From NCBI RefSeq assembly GCF_023094245.1, contig NZ_JALMEW010000003.1, positions 248,001-312,000 on the forward strand: a stretch of DNA of 64,000 bases. Direction: 5' to 3'. Positions 43,801 through 52,300 of this stretch are shown piece by piece (position 1 is the first letter of the stretch; the number at the start of each line of letters is the position of its first letter). A model generated the notes under the pieces. It was not told the origin of the DNA and ran no database searches. It was given only the letters and a program-made list of their open reading frames with translations. The stretch comes from Halomonas getboli. Its GTDB lineage: Bacteria > Pseudomonadota > Gammaproteobacteria > Pseudomonadales > Halomonadaceae. The position numbers and the translations under genes are program-made.

Positions 43801-44564
43801 GCCAGGGCCTCGAGCGTCTGCCGGGGCAGCGAGGAGATGCCGAACACCACCACCCGGCGCGGCAGGCCGGCGGGGCGCGTCTCGGGCGTCAGTTCCCGGC
43901 ACGCCTCGAGGAAGCGGGTGTGGACCCAGGCGCGGCTGGTAGCGAGGCCGTCCTCGCCGATGTCGTCGCGAAGGCGCCGCCATAGTGCCGGCTGCCAACG
44001 CTGGTCTTCGGCCAGCGGCCGGGCCTGGCCACGGGCGTCGATCAGCTCGTCGCGGCCCTCGGCCCAGGCGGAAAGCCAGTCGGCGCGGTAGACCTGGTAC
44101 TGGTCGAACAGGTCGGCCAGGCGCTCGGCCAGCTGATGGCGCTTGCGGCGGTCCTCGTCGTCGGCCAAAAAGCGCGCCAGCGGGGCGAAGGTCGCGTCGT
44201 CCGTGAGCTCCGGCAGCAGGCGCATCAGCCGCCAGATCAGCCGCGGCTTGTCCAGCGGCGAGGCCGGCGGCACCGCGTCTGCACCCAGCACCGCGCGGTA
44301 GGCCTGCCACAGGTAGCGCGCCGGCAGAGTGACGTCCATCGCCGCGGCGATGCCGGCGCCGGCGGGCGGATCGGCGGCCAGCGCCAGCTTCAGCCACTGG
44401 CTGATGCCGTTGCTCTGCACCAGGATCACCTCGTCCTCGAGCGGCGAGAGTGGGTGGTGGCGCAGCCATTCCACCGCCAGGTCGCGCAGCGCCTCCAGGC
44501 GGTTGCCGTGGATCACCATAAAGCCGGGGCTGAGCTCGGTTCCCTGGGAGAGATTAAGGGGCAT
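40884..44564 (-). CDS. recC: Exodeoxyribonuclease V gamma subunit RecC
   Basis: The product has 1226 residues, slightly longer than E. coli RecC (1122). The start MPLNLSQGTELSPGFMVIHGNRLE and the block VILVQSNGISQWLKLALA match RecC; the later MNDGDYPRVQRPLDIDLMGHDYRPGDRSRREDDRY block is conserved in this subunit. RecC holds RecB and RecD together, splits the strands and recognises Chi. First gene of recC-recB-recD. Two tandem 23-bp hairpin repeats are inserted in frame at 42062-42111. Confidence 0.95.
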   Translation of the reverse strand: MPLNLSQGTELSPGFMVIHGNRLEALRDLAVEWLRHHPLSPLEDEVILVQSNGISQWLKLALAADPPAGAGIAAAMDVTLPARYLWQAYRAVLGADAVPPASPLDKPRLIWRLMRLLPELTDDATFAPLARFLADDEDRRKRHQLAERLADLFDQYQVYRADWLSAWAEGRDELIDARGQARPLAEDQRWQPALWRRLRDDIGEDGLATSRAWVHTRFLEACRELTPETRPAGLPRRVVVFGISSLPRQTLEALAAVSKVTQVLLCVHNPCRHFWADIIEHKDLLRAARRRQRHRPGMPLELDDTQLHLHAQPLLAAWGKQGRDYLRLLDEFDDQDAYRALFDAEAMRIDLFDSPADGEAPGLLQQLQDDVLELRPPQETREAWPAVDPTADRSLRFHVAHSALREVEILHDQLLAAFDADPTLRPRDVLVMVPDIDTYAAAVQAVFGRLPPEDPRHIPFTLSDQTSRHRQPLLVALEALLHLPEARLTVSDLLDLLEVPALRARFGLDADALPVLRRWIEGAGIRWGLDAEQRARLDLPGGLTANTWAFGLRRLLLGYAVGDTADGPWHDIEPYGDIGGLEAALAGPLMDLLDALEAQWRALSEPADVPTWCRRLRELLAACFAAEDEADLATLNRLGELLEDWQETAEDAGLTEALPLSVVREHWLGQLDEASLSQRFLAGAVNVATLMPMRAIPFRHVCLLGMNDGDYPRVQRPLDIDLMGHDYRPGDRSRREDDRYLFLEALLSARDSLMVSWVGRSIHDNEPRPPSVLLGQLRDHLAAGWTLAGHEHEDDAGQALVDALTTKHPLQPFSRKYFRAGSGTVGSRAGSGAVESFSEDERLFTYAREWRAVHAGRPTPEAAVDGELPPIELDTALTLSRLSGFLKDPVKAFFTTRLGVYLEREALESPDHEPFALDGLDHWQLQQALIEAGRRAVDAAEPPMPAVHDTLERLEREGRLAMGGFAELMREHLVEPLDGLLGDYADTLEAWPHAWETPAAVSLELATNDEPIHIEDWLDGLRENAAGERCRLVLMTSSLVNKGKYHWKHWLAPWVAHLAGQLALGPMTTVLLSRAGGGTLAPLDAGTARAHLEAIARAWRAGMTAPLPLARDTAFAWHEKGGDPDALARVFGDAEKTEEADLKAWKAAVTAFHGTGFNGDHGELGRDPYLARQWRDLEGLVRHEAAGRRFTELTAALYAPLHDAVKAKGGDKKNDRKGGKGQGGKA
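42062..42111. repeat. Two tandem hairpin repeats in frame inside recC
   Basis: Unit 1 (42062-42084) and unit 2 (42089-42111) are 23 bp each, 27 bp apart, and differ at two positions. Those two differences compensate: the stems are CCGCGC/GCGCGG in one and CCGTGC/GCACGG in the other. They encode GSGAV and GSGTV in a flexible Gly/Ser stretch. Confidence 0.75.
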
Positions 44565-44649
44565 GGCGAATCCTTCGCGGCGATGAAACGGGGTTCAATG
44601 GTGCCGCAAAACGCCGGAGGCATGAAGGCGGCGTGATGCCCGCCTGCGG

Positions 44650-45153
44650 TTACAGCCAATACGTCGGCCAGCGGCGCTCGCTTCCCAGGTTGTTGAGCAG
44701 AAGCGCCACCAGCACCAGGCTCACCGAGCCCGCGAGCACCGGTATCACCAGGAAGTCATAGCCCACCGCGCCGGACATCATCACCACCAGCGGATTGGCC
44801 CCCGCCGGTGGGTGCACCACGCGCAGCGCCTGCATCAGGGCGATGGCCAGGCCGACGCCGACCGCCATGGCTATCGGGCCGGTGCCCAGCAGCTGCATGA
44901 CGACCAGGCCGACCAGCGCGGCGACGAAGTGTCCGCCGACCACGTTGCGCGGCTGGGCCAGCGGCACGCCCGGGGCGGCGAACAGCAGCACGCAGGTCGC
45001 GCCGAAGGGCGCCATCAGCAGCGGCACCTCGGTGATGCGGGTCAGCCAGGCGACCAGGCCGATGCCGCTGATGCCGCCGATCAGGCCGGTGAGGATCTGG
45101 AGGGTGTCGGGGCGCGCCGGCAGGGTGCCGCCGCCTTTCATCTTGTGGAGCAT
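44650..45153 (-). CDS. HPP family membrane protein
   Basis: The product has 167 residues with four to five membrane helices. The family motif is VVHPPAGANPLVVM, and PFGATCVLLFAAPGVPLAQPRNVVGGH is the other conserved block. Related HPP proteins transport nitrite in chloroplasts and cyanobacteria; a transport role is likely but the substrate is unknown. It is divergent from tetR-type gene 45244 with a perfect palindrome between them. Confidence 0.87.
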   Translation of the reverse strand: MLHKMKGGGTLPARPDTLQILTGLIGGISGIGLVAWLTRITEVPLLMAPFGATCVLLFAAPGVPLAQPRNVVGGHFVAALVGLVVMQLLGTGPIAMAVGVGLAIALMQALRVVHPPAGANPLVVMMSGAVGYDFLVIPVLAGSVSLVLVALLLNNLGSERRWPTYWL

Positions 45154-45172
45154 GGCGTGACTCGCTTTTCTA

Positions 45173-45188
45173 TACAGACAGGTCTGTA
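45173..45188. promoter_or_regulatory. TetR-type operator palindrome
   Basis: TACAGAC-AG-GTCTGTA is a perfect 7-bp inverted repeat in the 90-bp gap between the divergent HPP and TetR genes. It is the probable binding site of the adjacent TetR protein, controlling both directions. Confidence 0.75.
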
Positions 45189-45243
45189 CAGTATTACCAT
45201 GTGCTCATCGAAGCAAGCCATCCAATGACGAGGAGACACGGCC

Positions 45244-45840
45244 ATGGCCAAGCGCGACGACATCCTGGCGACGGCGACGCGTCTGTTCGGCGAGTACGGC
45301 TATCACGCCGTCGGCGTTGACCGGATTCGCGACGAGGCGGGCGTCTCGAAGATGACGCTCTATCACCACTTCCCCGGCAAGGAGGCGCTGGTGGAAGCGG
45401 TGCTGGCGAAGCGCCATGAACGTTTCATGGCTTCCCTTCGGGCGGCTGTGGACGCTTGTCCGACGCATCAGGAACGCCTCCGCGCGATCTTCGACTGGCA
45501 TGCCCGCTGGTTTTCCTCCGAGCATTTCCACGGCTGCATGTTCATCAAGGCGACCGAGGAATATGCCCGGCAGCCCGAGGCGCTGCTGGCGCTGTCGCGG
45601 CGCCACAAGGACGAGGTGGCGGCGCTGGTCGAGGAGGTTCTTTCCGAGAGCGAGGCCGAGGGCGAGGCCGTACCGGGGCTGGCGCGCCTGGTGCAGGTGA
45701 TGCTGGACGGCATGATCGTCAACGCCTATCTGTTCGGGGCCGAGGCCGTGGACGATGCCTGGGCGGCGCTGGCACCGCTGCTGGGGCTGGACGCCCGGCC
45801 GCTGGCGCGCGAGGGTGAGGTGGACTGGGCGCGCCCCTGA
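45244..45840 (+). CDS. TetR family transcriptional regulator
   Basis: The product has 198 residues. The N-terminal helix-turn-helix is DDILATATRLFGEYGYHAVGVDRIRDEAGVSKMTLYHHFPGKEALV (in parts). The C-terminal ligand-binding region has FHGCMFIKATEEYARQ, like the group near AcrR/NemR. Small, well-conserved DNA-binding half. It probably represses the HPP gene and itself. It may be co-transcribed with the two genes downstream (gaps 25 and 13 bp). Confidence 0.92.
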   Translation: MAKRDDILATATRLFGEYGYHAVGVDRIRDEAGVSKMTLYHHFPGKEALVEAVLAKRHERFMASLRAAVDACPTHQERLRAIFDWHARWFSSEHFHGCMFIKATEEYARQPEALLALSRRHKDEVAALVEEVLSESEAEGEAVPGLARLVQVMLDGMIVNAYLFGAEAVDDAWAALAPLLGLDARPLAREGEVDWARP

Positions 45841-45865
45841 CCCTCATCTGGCCTGGAGGCATACC

Positions 45866-46195
45866 ATGAGCTCATCGACGCCGCTGACCACGCCGGACGG
45901 CCGCTATATCGTGGTTCGCGGCCGGCTGTGGCGGTGCACCAATCCCGACCTGCCCGAGTCGGATCGTGAGAAGTGGGTGCAGCAACTGATGCGGGCCCGG
46001 CGCGGCGTGGCCCAGGCGAAGCGTGCCGACGACCCGCAGGCCGAGCGCGAGGCTCGCGATCGGGTCGACGAGGCCAAGCGGGCGCTGGGCGAACGCGGGC
46101 CGGTGTGGTGGCAGGACGGGGCGCCGGACTATACCCAACGCAAGGTCGAGAATACGCCCTATTCGGACTGGTATGCGGCGCTGGAAACGACCTGA
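45866..46195 (+). CDS. Conserved hypothetical protein
   Basis: The product has 109 residues from the ATG at 45866 (CTGGAGG upstream). The pattern RYIVVRGRLWRCTNPDLPESDREKWVQQLMRARRGV and ALGERGPVWWQDGAPDYTQRKVENTPYSDWY is shared by many proteobacterial proteins without known function. Soluble and charged, no membrane segment. Likely co-transcribed with tetR and the phosphodiesterase gene. Confidence 0.78.
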   Translation: MSSSTPLTTPDGRYIVVRGRLWRCTNPDLPESDREKWVQQLMRARRGVAQAKRADDPQAEREARDRVDEAKRALGERGPVWWQDGAPDYTQRKVENTPYSDWYAALETT

Positions 46196-46208
46196 AGGGA
46201 GGCTCTCC

Positions 46209-46697
46209 ATGGATCACGAGCGCTTCGAGCTCGACGCCCCGGTCGGCGTGATCGCCGATACCCACGGCACGCTGCGCGACGAGGCGCTGGCGATGCTGGA
46301 GGGCTGTGGGCTGATCCTGCATCTCGGCGACGTGGGCAGCCGCGACCGCGATGCGGCGATTCTCGAGCGGCTGGGCGAGCTGGCGCCGGTGCTCGCCGTG
46401 CGCGGCAACGTCGACACTGCGGACTGGGCCGAGCGTCTGCCCTGGCATCGCGACCTCACGGTCAACGGCTGGCGCCTGCATCTGGTGCACGATATCGCCG
46501 ATTTCTCTCCCGAGACGCCCTGCGACGCCGTGCTTCACGGCCACTCCCACAAGGCCCGGAATGAATGGCGCGACGGGCGGCTGCTGTTCAATCCCGGCGG
46601 CGCCGGCCGGCGCCGCTTCACCCTGCCGTTGACCCTCGGCAAGCTGTGGCCCGATGCCTCGGCCTTGCGCGGCGCCATCCTGCATCTGCCGCCGTAG
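46209..46697 (+). CDS. YfcE/MJ0936-type metallophosphoesterase
   Basis: The product has 162 residues from the ATG at 46209. The metal-site motifs are all present: VIADTHGTL (Asp and His), LHLGDVGS (Asp), VRGNVDT (Asn), LVHDI (His) and LHGHSHKA (two His). These define the calcineurin-like YfcE/MJ0936 phosphodiesterase family, active on cyclic or bis-p-nitrophenyl phosphate in vitro; physiological substrate unknown. Last gene of the tetR operon. Confidence 0.88.
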   Translation: MDHERFELDAPVGVIADTHGTLRDEALAMLEGCGLILHLGDVGSRDRDAAILERLGELAPVLAVRGNVDTADWAERLPWHRDLTVNGWRLHLVHDIADFSPETPCDAVLHGHSHKARNEWRDGRLLFNPGGAGRRRFTLPLTLGKLWPDASALRGAILHLPP

Positions 46698-46724
46698 CCG
46701 CGACGTCTCGGCGTCCCCCAGACG

Positions 46725-47114
46725 TCAGCCCACCTCCTGGGTCCGGAAGGCCGCCTTGGCCGCGTTCATGGCGTTCATCGCCGCGGGGATGCCGGCATAG
46801 ACCGCGACTTGGAGCACGATCTCGACCACTTGCTCGCGGGTCACCCCGGTGTTGAGCGCCGCGCGCAGATGGAATTCCAGCTGGCCCTGGGCCGTGCCCA
46901 TGGCGCCGAGCATCGCCACCGTCAGCATCTCGCGTGTGCGAAGGTCGAGGCCGTCGCGGGCGACGACGTCGGCGAAGGCGAAGCCGAGCAGGATCTCGGC
47001 GGCGTCGGCATCGAAGTCGTCCAGGTTGCGCGCGACCCTGGCCGGCGCCTCGGGCTCCAGGCGGGCCAGCAGGGCAAAGGCCTCATCGCGGCGGGTCGTC
47101 GGTGCATCGCTCAT
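46725..47114 (-). CDS. Carboxymuconolactone decarboxylase family protein
   Basis: The product has 129 residues from the ATG at 47114, overlapping the aldo/keto reductase stop as ATGA. The CMD fold pattern is clear: [71 protein letters not shown] (in parts). It resembles gamma-carboxymuconolactone decarboxylase but lacks the AhpD CxxC, so it is not a peroxidase-type member. It is paired with an AKR and opposite a LysR gene. Confidence 0.88.
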   Translation of the reverse strand: MSDAPTTRRDEAFALLARLEPEAPARVARNLDDFDADAAEILLGFAFADVVARDGLDLRTREMLTVAMLGAMGTAQGQLEFHLRAALNTGVTREQVVEIVLQVAVYAGIPAAMNAMNAAKAAFRTQEVG

Positions 47115-48094
47115 GCGTTCACCCCCTTCATGCCTTCGGCGGTGTAGCGCTCGCCGCTGACCGGCATGCGGGCGGTGGCGGCCTCGAGCCGTCGGCATTC
47201 GTCCGCCGTCAGCGAGATGCTGGCCGCCGCGACGTTCTCCTCGAGATAGCGCGGCCGCTTGGTGCCCGGAATCGGCACGATGTCGTCGCCCTGGGCGAGC
47301 AGCCAGGCCAGCGACAGCTGGGCCGGGGTGCAGCCCTTCTCGGCGGCCAGCTCGGCGATGGCCTCGGCGATCCGCCGGTTGGCGGCCATCGCCTGCGGCG
47401 CGAAGCGTGGCAGGCCGGGGCGGAAATCGCCGTCCTCGAAGTCGGAGGCGTCCCGGTAGCGCCCGGTGAGGAAGCCGCGCCCCAGTGGCGAGTAGGGCAC
47501 GAAGCCGATGCCGAGCTCGCGACAGGTTGGCAGCACCGTGGCTTCGACGTCGCGGGTCCACAGCGAGTATTCGGTCTGCACGGCGCTGATCGGGTGCACG
47601 GCATGGGCCCGGCGCAGGGTTTCGGCGCTGACCTCGCACAGGCCGATGCGAGCGATCTTGCCCTCCTCGACCAGGCGCGCGAGCCCCTCCATGGTGTCCT
47701 CGATCGGGCGCGTCGGGTCGATGCGGTGCACGTAGTAGAGGTCGATGCGCTCGACGCCGAGGCGGCGCAGCGAGCCCTCGCAGGCCTCGCGGGCGTAGGC
47801 CGCGTCGTTGTTGAGGCTGCGGCGGTATTCGCCGGGACGGCGCACGATGCCGAACTTGGTGGCGACCTTCACCTCGGCCCGCTCTCGGGCGAGGAAGTCG
47901 CCGAGCAGGGTCTCGTTGTGGTGGGAGCCGTAGCCGTCGGCGGTGTCGAGGAAGTCCACGCCGAGCTCGACCGCCCTGGCCAATACGCGCCGGGATTCGT
48001 CATCATTGCGCGGACCGTAGAATTCGCTCATGCCCATGCAGCCCAGCCCGATGGCCGATACCGTCAGGTCCTGTCCGAGGGTGCGTCGTTGCAT
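47111..48094 (-). CDS. Aldo/keto reductase
   Basis: The product has 327 residues. The AKR barrel carries the tetrad Asp/Tyr in FLDTADGYG, Lys in VATKFG and His in YYVHRID, with NADPH-site residues in [14 protein letters not shown]. It is most like the YajO/AKR13 group, which reduces aldehydes and ketones. It overlaps the downstream CMD gene and is divergent from a LysR gene 67 bp away, its likely regulator. Confidence 0.92.
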   Translation of the reverse strand: MQRRTLGQDLTVSAIGLGCMGMSEFYGPRNDDESRRVLARAVELGVDFLDTADGYGSHHNETLLGDFLARERAEVKVATKFGIVRRPGEYRRSLNNDAAYAREACEGSLRRLGVERIDLYYVHRIDPTRPIEDTMEGLARLVEEGKIARIGLCEVSAETLRRAHAVHPISAVQTEYSLWTRDVEATVLPTCRELGIGFVPYSPLGRGFLTGRYRDASDFEDGDFRPGLPRFAPQAMAANRRIAEAIAELAAEKGCTPAQLSLAWLLAQGDDIVPIPGTKRPRYLEENVAAASISLTADECRRLEAATARMPVSGERYTAEGMKGVNA

Positions 48095-48161
48095 GCTGGC
48101 TCTCCTTTGGCGATGCGGAACGTGTCGACAGGCAGCGTCACACATACCGGGAACGCGCAAC

Positions 48162-49097
48162 ATGAACGACTCCGCAAAGCGGATTGCCACAAATGAAAAG
48201 CCGGCCTCGCGGCGGGTCAACTGGAACGACGCCCAGGCCTTCCTGGCGGTGGCGCGCCACGGCACCCTGAGCGGGGCGGCCGGTGCGCTGGGCGTGGGCA
48301 TCGCCACCCTGGGGCGGCGCATCGAGCGGCTGGAGGGCGCGATGCGGATGCCGCTGTTCGTGCGCCAGCCGTCGGGCTACTCGCTGACCGCGGAGGGTCA
48401 GGTGCTGGTGCCCCGGGCCGAGGCGCTGGAGGCCGCCGCCCACGCCTTCTCCATCGGCGTCGAGGGGGATGAGGCGCTGAGCGGCCGGGTGCGGCTGGCC
48501 ACCGCCGAGAACCTGGCGACCCGGCTGATCCTGCCGGCGCTGCCGGCGTTCCGCGAGCGCCATCCGGGCATCGCCATCGACCTGGTCACCGACATCGCGA
48601 CCGCCAGCCTGTCGCGCCGGGACGCCGATCTGGCGATCCGCATGGTCAAGCCCGAGCGGGGCAACGTCTCGCTGCGCCGGCTCGGCACCCTGGGCTACGG
48701 GCTCTATGCCGGCCCCGACTATCTGTCGCGGCGCCCGGCCGGTGCTAAGGGCGATCACGATGACGCCTATATCACCTGGGGCGAGCGCCACGCTCATCTG
48801 CCTGCCGCGCGCTGGGTAACCGAGCGTCTCGACGGCCGCGAGCCGGCGCTGACCACGACCTCGCTCGATGCCCAGGTGGTGGCGGCCGAGGCGGGGCTCG
48901 GACTGGCAGTGCTGCCGCACCTGCTGGCGCGGGGCCGCGACCTTGCCTGCCTCGAGGCCGACATCGGCGTCGCCCAGGACATCTACCTGGTGATCCAGAC
49001 CGACCTGTCGCGGGCGCCGCGGGTGCGCGCGCTGGCCGATTTCCTGAGTGAACGGGTCATCGAGTCGCGCTCGGCGCTGGAGGCGCCCGGGGGCTGA
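48162..49097 (+). CDS. LysR family transcriptional regulator
   Basis: The product has 311 residues from the ATG at 48162. The winged helix is [39 protein letters not shown], in parts, preceded by an unusual 20-residue polar extension. The effector domain starts at [17 protein letters not shown]. Divergent from the aldo/keto reductase and CMD genes, so those are the likely targets. It ends five bases before the convergent LysE gene. Confidence 0.9.
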   Translation: MNDSAKRIATNEKPASRRVNWNDAQAFLAVARHGTLSGAAGALGVGIATLGRRIERLEGAMRMPLFVRQPSGYSLTAEGQVLVPRAEALEAAAHAFSIGVEGDEALSGRVRLATAENLATRLILPALPAFRERHPGIAIDLVTDIATASLSRRDADLAIRMVKPERGNVSLRRLGTLGYGLYAGPDYLSRRPAGAKGDHDDAYITWGERHAHLPAARWVTERLDGREPALTTTSLDAQVVAAEAGLGLAVLPHLLARGRDLACLEADIGVAQDIYLVIQTDLSRAPRVRALADFLSERVIESRSALEAPGG

Positions 49098-49102
49098 GTC
49101 GG

Positions 49103-49753
49103 TCACGCGAGCGTCAGCAGCCCGGGGGCGAGACGGGTGATGACGATGCCGAGCCCCAGCAGGATGAGCAGGGCGCCGGCCAGTCGCTCGATGTGTCGCA
49201 GGCCGTGACCGAAGCGCCGGATCAGCCCCGGATGCCCCGCCAGATGGCCGACCAGCAGGTCCCAGCCGAGCACGGCGGCGATCATCCAGGCGGCGTAGAG
49301 GCCCTGCAGGCCGGCGGGCGTGTCCCGGGCGTGCAGCACCGCGAACAGGCTGGCGTAGAACAGCGCGTTCTTGGGATTCAGCAGCCCCGAGGCCAGCCCG
49401 GCGAGCAGGGCGCCGGCCGCTGCGCTGGAGGGCGCAGTGGTCTCGCCGAGGGTGGCGGCGTCGAGCCGTGTCTCGCCCGCCTGGCGAAGGAACTGAAGGC
49501 CCATGAACAGCAGGAAGGCGGCGCCTGCCCACTGAACGGCGATGAAGGCGTCGGCCTCGGCATCGAGGGCCATCAGCCCGCCCATGGCCAGCAGGATGAA
49601 CAGCGCGTTGGCCAGGCCGATGCCGAGGCTGACCAGCGCCGCGGGGCCGCGGCCACGGGCCATGGCGTAGCGCAGGATCAGGAAGAAGTCCGGGCCGGGG
49701 CTGAGCAGGGCGAGGAAGTGGGCGCCGGCGACCAGCAGGAACTGTTGCAGCAT
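49103..49753 (-). CDS. LysE/RhtB family amino-acid exporter
   Basis: The product has 216 residues from the ATG at 49753. Six membrane helices with the family motifs LLSPGPDFFLILRYAMARGR (in parts) and GLLNPKNALFYAS. It exports amino acids or their analogues using the ion gradient. The gene follows an AraC-family regulator on the same strand across an 80-bp gap; that regulator probably controls it. Confidence 0.9.
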   Translation of the reverse strand: MLQQFLLVAGAHFLALLSPGPDFFLILRYAMARGRGPAALVSLGIGLANALFILLAMGGLMALDAEADAFIAVQWAGAAFLLFMGLQFLRQAGETRLDAATLGETTAPSSAAAGALLAGLASGLLNPKNALFYASLFAVLHARDTPAGLQGLYAAWMIAAVLGWDLLVGHLAGHPGLIRRFGHGLRHIERLAGALLILLGLGIVITRLAPGLLTLA

Positions 49754-49833
49754 GACGTGGGGCCTCTCCGGATGGCGGGGAGGCCAGTCTGCGTCGTGCC
49801 GGCGCGACGGTATTGAAGGAAAGTGCGGACGGC

Positions 49834-50634
49834 TCAGGCGCCGCGATAGCGCCCCGGGGTGATCGCCACCCGGGCCTTGAAGGCGCGCTGGAAGTGGCCC
49901 TGGTCGGCGAACCCCAGCTCCTGGGCGAGATCGGCCAGCCCGGCGCCTTGGCGCAGGCGGCGGCGGGCCCGCTGGATGCGGCGGTCGAGCAGCCAGGCGT
50001 GGGGTGTCAGGCCGGTCTCGCGGCGGAACAGTCGGATCACCTGATAGCGGCTCAGGCCGTGCTCCCGGGCCAGTGCCTCGAGCGACGGCGGCCGCTCGAG
50101 GCGTTCGAGCAGGTGCCGCTGTAGGTCGGCCAGGGCGGACGAGTCCGGTCGATGCACGGCCAGGGGCTCGCCGCGACACCACAGGCGCCGGCCGAGGAAT
50201 TCGATCAGCTCGGCCTCCTTGTCGGCCGCCGGGGCCGGGGAGAACAGCAGCGTATTGAGCTCACAGAAGGCTCGATAGGGCGCGGGGTCGCGGGCGATGA
50301 AGACCGTCGATGGCAGGGCCCGGTCGATGTCGCGTCCGGCCGCGGTCTCAGCCAGCACGGCGCTCGCCCAGGCCGGGTCCAGATGCAGCATCTGATAGCT
50401 CCAGCGCCCTTCCGGCAGCGGATTGCAGTCATGCACGACGCCCGCCGGCACGCTGACCAGGCAGCCCGGCGTCAGGCGCTCGCGGCGGCGCTGGCAATGG
50501 AACCGGCTCTGGCCGCGGTCGACCACGCCGATCGACAGGGTGGGATGGCTGTGGGGCCGATAGCAGGCGCGGCTGTCGCTGGCCCGTCGGCTCTCGACGA
50601 AGGGCAGCGCCGGGTCGTGCCAGAACTGGGTCAT
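49834..50634 (-). CDS. AraC family transcriptional regulator
   Basis: The product has 266 residues from the ATG at 50634 (AGGGAG upstream). An N-terminal cupin-like AraC ligand-binding half (RPHSHPTLSIGVVDRGQSRFHC) is followed by two C-terminal helix-turn-helix units: PSLEALAREHGLSRYQVIRLFRRETGLTPHAW and AGLADLAQELGFADQGHFQRAFK. It lies upstream of the LysE gene on the same strand. Effector unknown. Confidence 0.92.
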   Translation of the reverse strand: MTQFWHDPALPFVESRRASDSRACYRPHSHPTLSIGVVDRGQSRFHCQRRRERLTPGCLVSVPAGVVHDCNPLPEGRWSYQMLHLDPAWASAVLAETAAGRDIDRALPSTVFIARDPAPYRAFCELNTLLFSPAPAADKEAELIEFLGRRLWCRGEPLAVHRPDSSALADLQRHLLERLERPPSLEALAREHGLSRYQVIRLFRRETGLTPHAWLLDRRIQRARRRLRQGAGLADLAQELGFADQGHFQRAFKARVAITPGRYRGA

Positions 50635-50711
50635 GGTCGGGCTCCCTGAGCATGGCGGCTGAGTCGTCGGCAGGGTAGCACGGACCTGCGATCGCGACGG
50701 CCGCTCCAATG

Positions 50712-50741
50712 ACGACGGCACCGCCGTGGCGGTGCCGTCGT
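50712..50741. terminator. Strong hairpin between AraC gene and malonate operon
   Basis: Perfect 14-bp stem (ACGACGGCACCGCC / GGCGGTGCCGTCGT) with a 2-nt loop at centre. It follows the matB stop codon by 36 bases on the minus strand. No long T-run; a terminator by position. Confidence 0.65.
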
Positions 50742-50776
50742 GTTCGTGGTGGCCGGGTGTCGCCGGCGTCGACAGC

Positions 50777-52300
50777 CTAGCGATAGGTGGCGTCGAAGCG
50801 CTGGCGCAGTGCGTTCTTCTGCACCTTGCCCATGGTGTTGCGCGGCAGCGAGTCGATGAAGAACACCCGCTTGGGCTGCTTGTACTTGGCCAGCCGGCCC
50901 TGCAGGTGGGCGATCACCTGGGCCTCCTCGAGATGGGCGCCGGGCTGGCACACCACCGCCGCGGTGACGCCCTCGCCGAAGTCCGGGTGGGGCAGGCCGA
51001 TCACGGCGGATTCCAGCACCTCGTCCATCTCGTCGATGACCTGCTCGACCTCCTTGGGATAGACGTTGTAGCCGCCGGAGATCACCAGATCCTTGTCGCG
51101 GCCGACGATCTGCACGTAGCCGCGCTCGTCGCGGGTGACCAGGTCGCCGGTGATGAAGAAGCCGTCCTCGAGCAGTTCCTCCTTGGTCTTCTCGGGCTTG
51201 CGCCAGTAGCCGACGAAGACGTTGGGACCGCGCACCTGGAGGATGCCGATCTCGCCATCGGGGACTTCCTTGCCACTGTCGCGGTCGATGATGCGGATCT
51301 CCACCCCGGGCAGCGGCATGCCCACGGTGCCGGCACGGCGGTCACCGTCGTAGGGGTTGGAGAGATTCATGTTGGTCTCGGTCATGCCGTAGCGCTCGAG
51401 GATGGCGTGGCCGGTCTTCTCGGCGAACAGCTCGTGGGTCTCGGCGGTCAGCGGCGCCGAGCCGGAGACGAACAGGCGCATGTTGGCGGTGACCTCGGGG
51501 GTGAGGCGCTCGTCGGCCACCAGCCGGGTGTAGAAGGTCGGCACGCCCATCATCACCGTGCCGCGGGGCAGCTCCTCGAAGATCACGTCGGCGTCGAACT
51601 TGGGCAGGAACAGCAGGCTGGAGCCGGCCATCAGGGTGACGTTGCAGGCCACGAACAGGCCGTGGGTGTGGAAGATCGGCAGGGCGTGGATCAGCCGGTC
51701 CTCGGGGGTGAAGCGCCAGGCCTCGACCAGCGCCGCGGCGTTGGAGCCGAGGTTGCGGTGGGTGAGCATGGCGCCCTTGGAGCGCCCGGTGGTGCCGGAG
51801 GTGTAGAGGATCGCCGCCAGGTCGTCGTCGGCGCGGGGCACGGCGTCGTCGAAGGGCGTGGCGGCCGCGGCGCGCTCCATCAGCGAGCCGTCTGCGTCGC
51901 TGCCGAGGGTCTCGACCGCCGGGCAGCCGGTCTCGGCGGCCAGCGCGCGGGCGTCCTCGAGCACCGCCGGGCGGCACACGAACAGCGCCGGTTCGGCATC
52001 GCTCAGGAAGTAGCGGATCTCGTCGCCGGTGTAGCCGGTGTTGAGCGGCAGGTAGACCGCACCGGCGCGCAGCGTGGCCAGATAGAGCAGGATCGCCTCG
52101 GGGCTCTTGTCGACCTGCACCGCGACCCGGTCGCCGGGCGAGACGCCGAGCTCGACCAGGGCGCCGGCCAGCCGGGCGCTCTCGGCCAGGGCGTCGGCGT
52201 GGGAGTAGCGGCGGCCGTCGCGGGTGGTGATGAAGTCGGCGTCGCCACGGGCCTGCATGCGCGCGGCGAAGGTGGTGAACAGGTTGTTGTTATCGGTCAT
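50777..52300 (-). CDS. matB: Malonyl-CoA synthetase (malonate-CoA ligase) MatB
   Basis: The product has 507 residues from the ATG at 52300, overlapping the decarboxylase stop as ATGA. An ANL adenylating enzyme: AILYTSGTTGRSKGAMLTHRN is the P-loop, YGMTETNMNLSNPY the A5 motif, ITGDLVTRDERGYVQIVGRDKD the hinge, and the catalytic Lys lies in LPRNTMGKVQKN. The TETNMN form is typical of malonyl-CoA synthetase. Converts malonate, CoA and ATP to malonyl-CoA. Last gene of a matPQMAB-type operon. Confidence 0.93.
   Translation of the reverse strand: MTDNNNLFTTFAARMQARGDADFITTRDGRRYSHADALAESARLAGALVELGVSPGDRVAVQVDKSPEAILLYLATLRAGAVYLPLNTGYTGDEIRYFLSDAEPALFVCRPAVLEDARALAAETGCPAVETLGSDADGSLMERAAAATPFDDAVPRADDDLAAILYTSGTTGRSKGAMLTHRNLGSNAAALVEAWRFTPEDRLIHALPIFHTHGLFVACNVTLMAGSSLLFLPKFDADVIFEELPRGTVMMGVPTFYTRLVADERLTPEVTANMRLFVSGSAPLTAETHELFAEKTGHAILERYGMTETNMNLSNPYDGDRRAGTVGMPLPGVEIRIIDRDSGKEVPDGEIGILQVRGPNVFVGYWRKPEKTKEELLEDGFFITGDLVTRDERGYVQIVGRDKDLVISGGYNVYPKEVEQVIDEMDEVLESAVIGLPHPDFGEGVTAAVVCQPGAHLEEAQVIAHLQGRLAKYKQPKRVFFIDSLPRNTMGKVQKNALRQRFDATYR

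Noticed and set aside
36919..44564. Long plus-strand open frames across recBCD
   Set aside because: Antisense shadows with Ala/Gly/Val-rich repetitive composition; the minus strand encodes clear RecBCD motifs.
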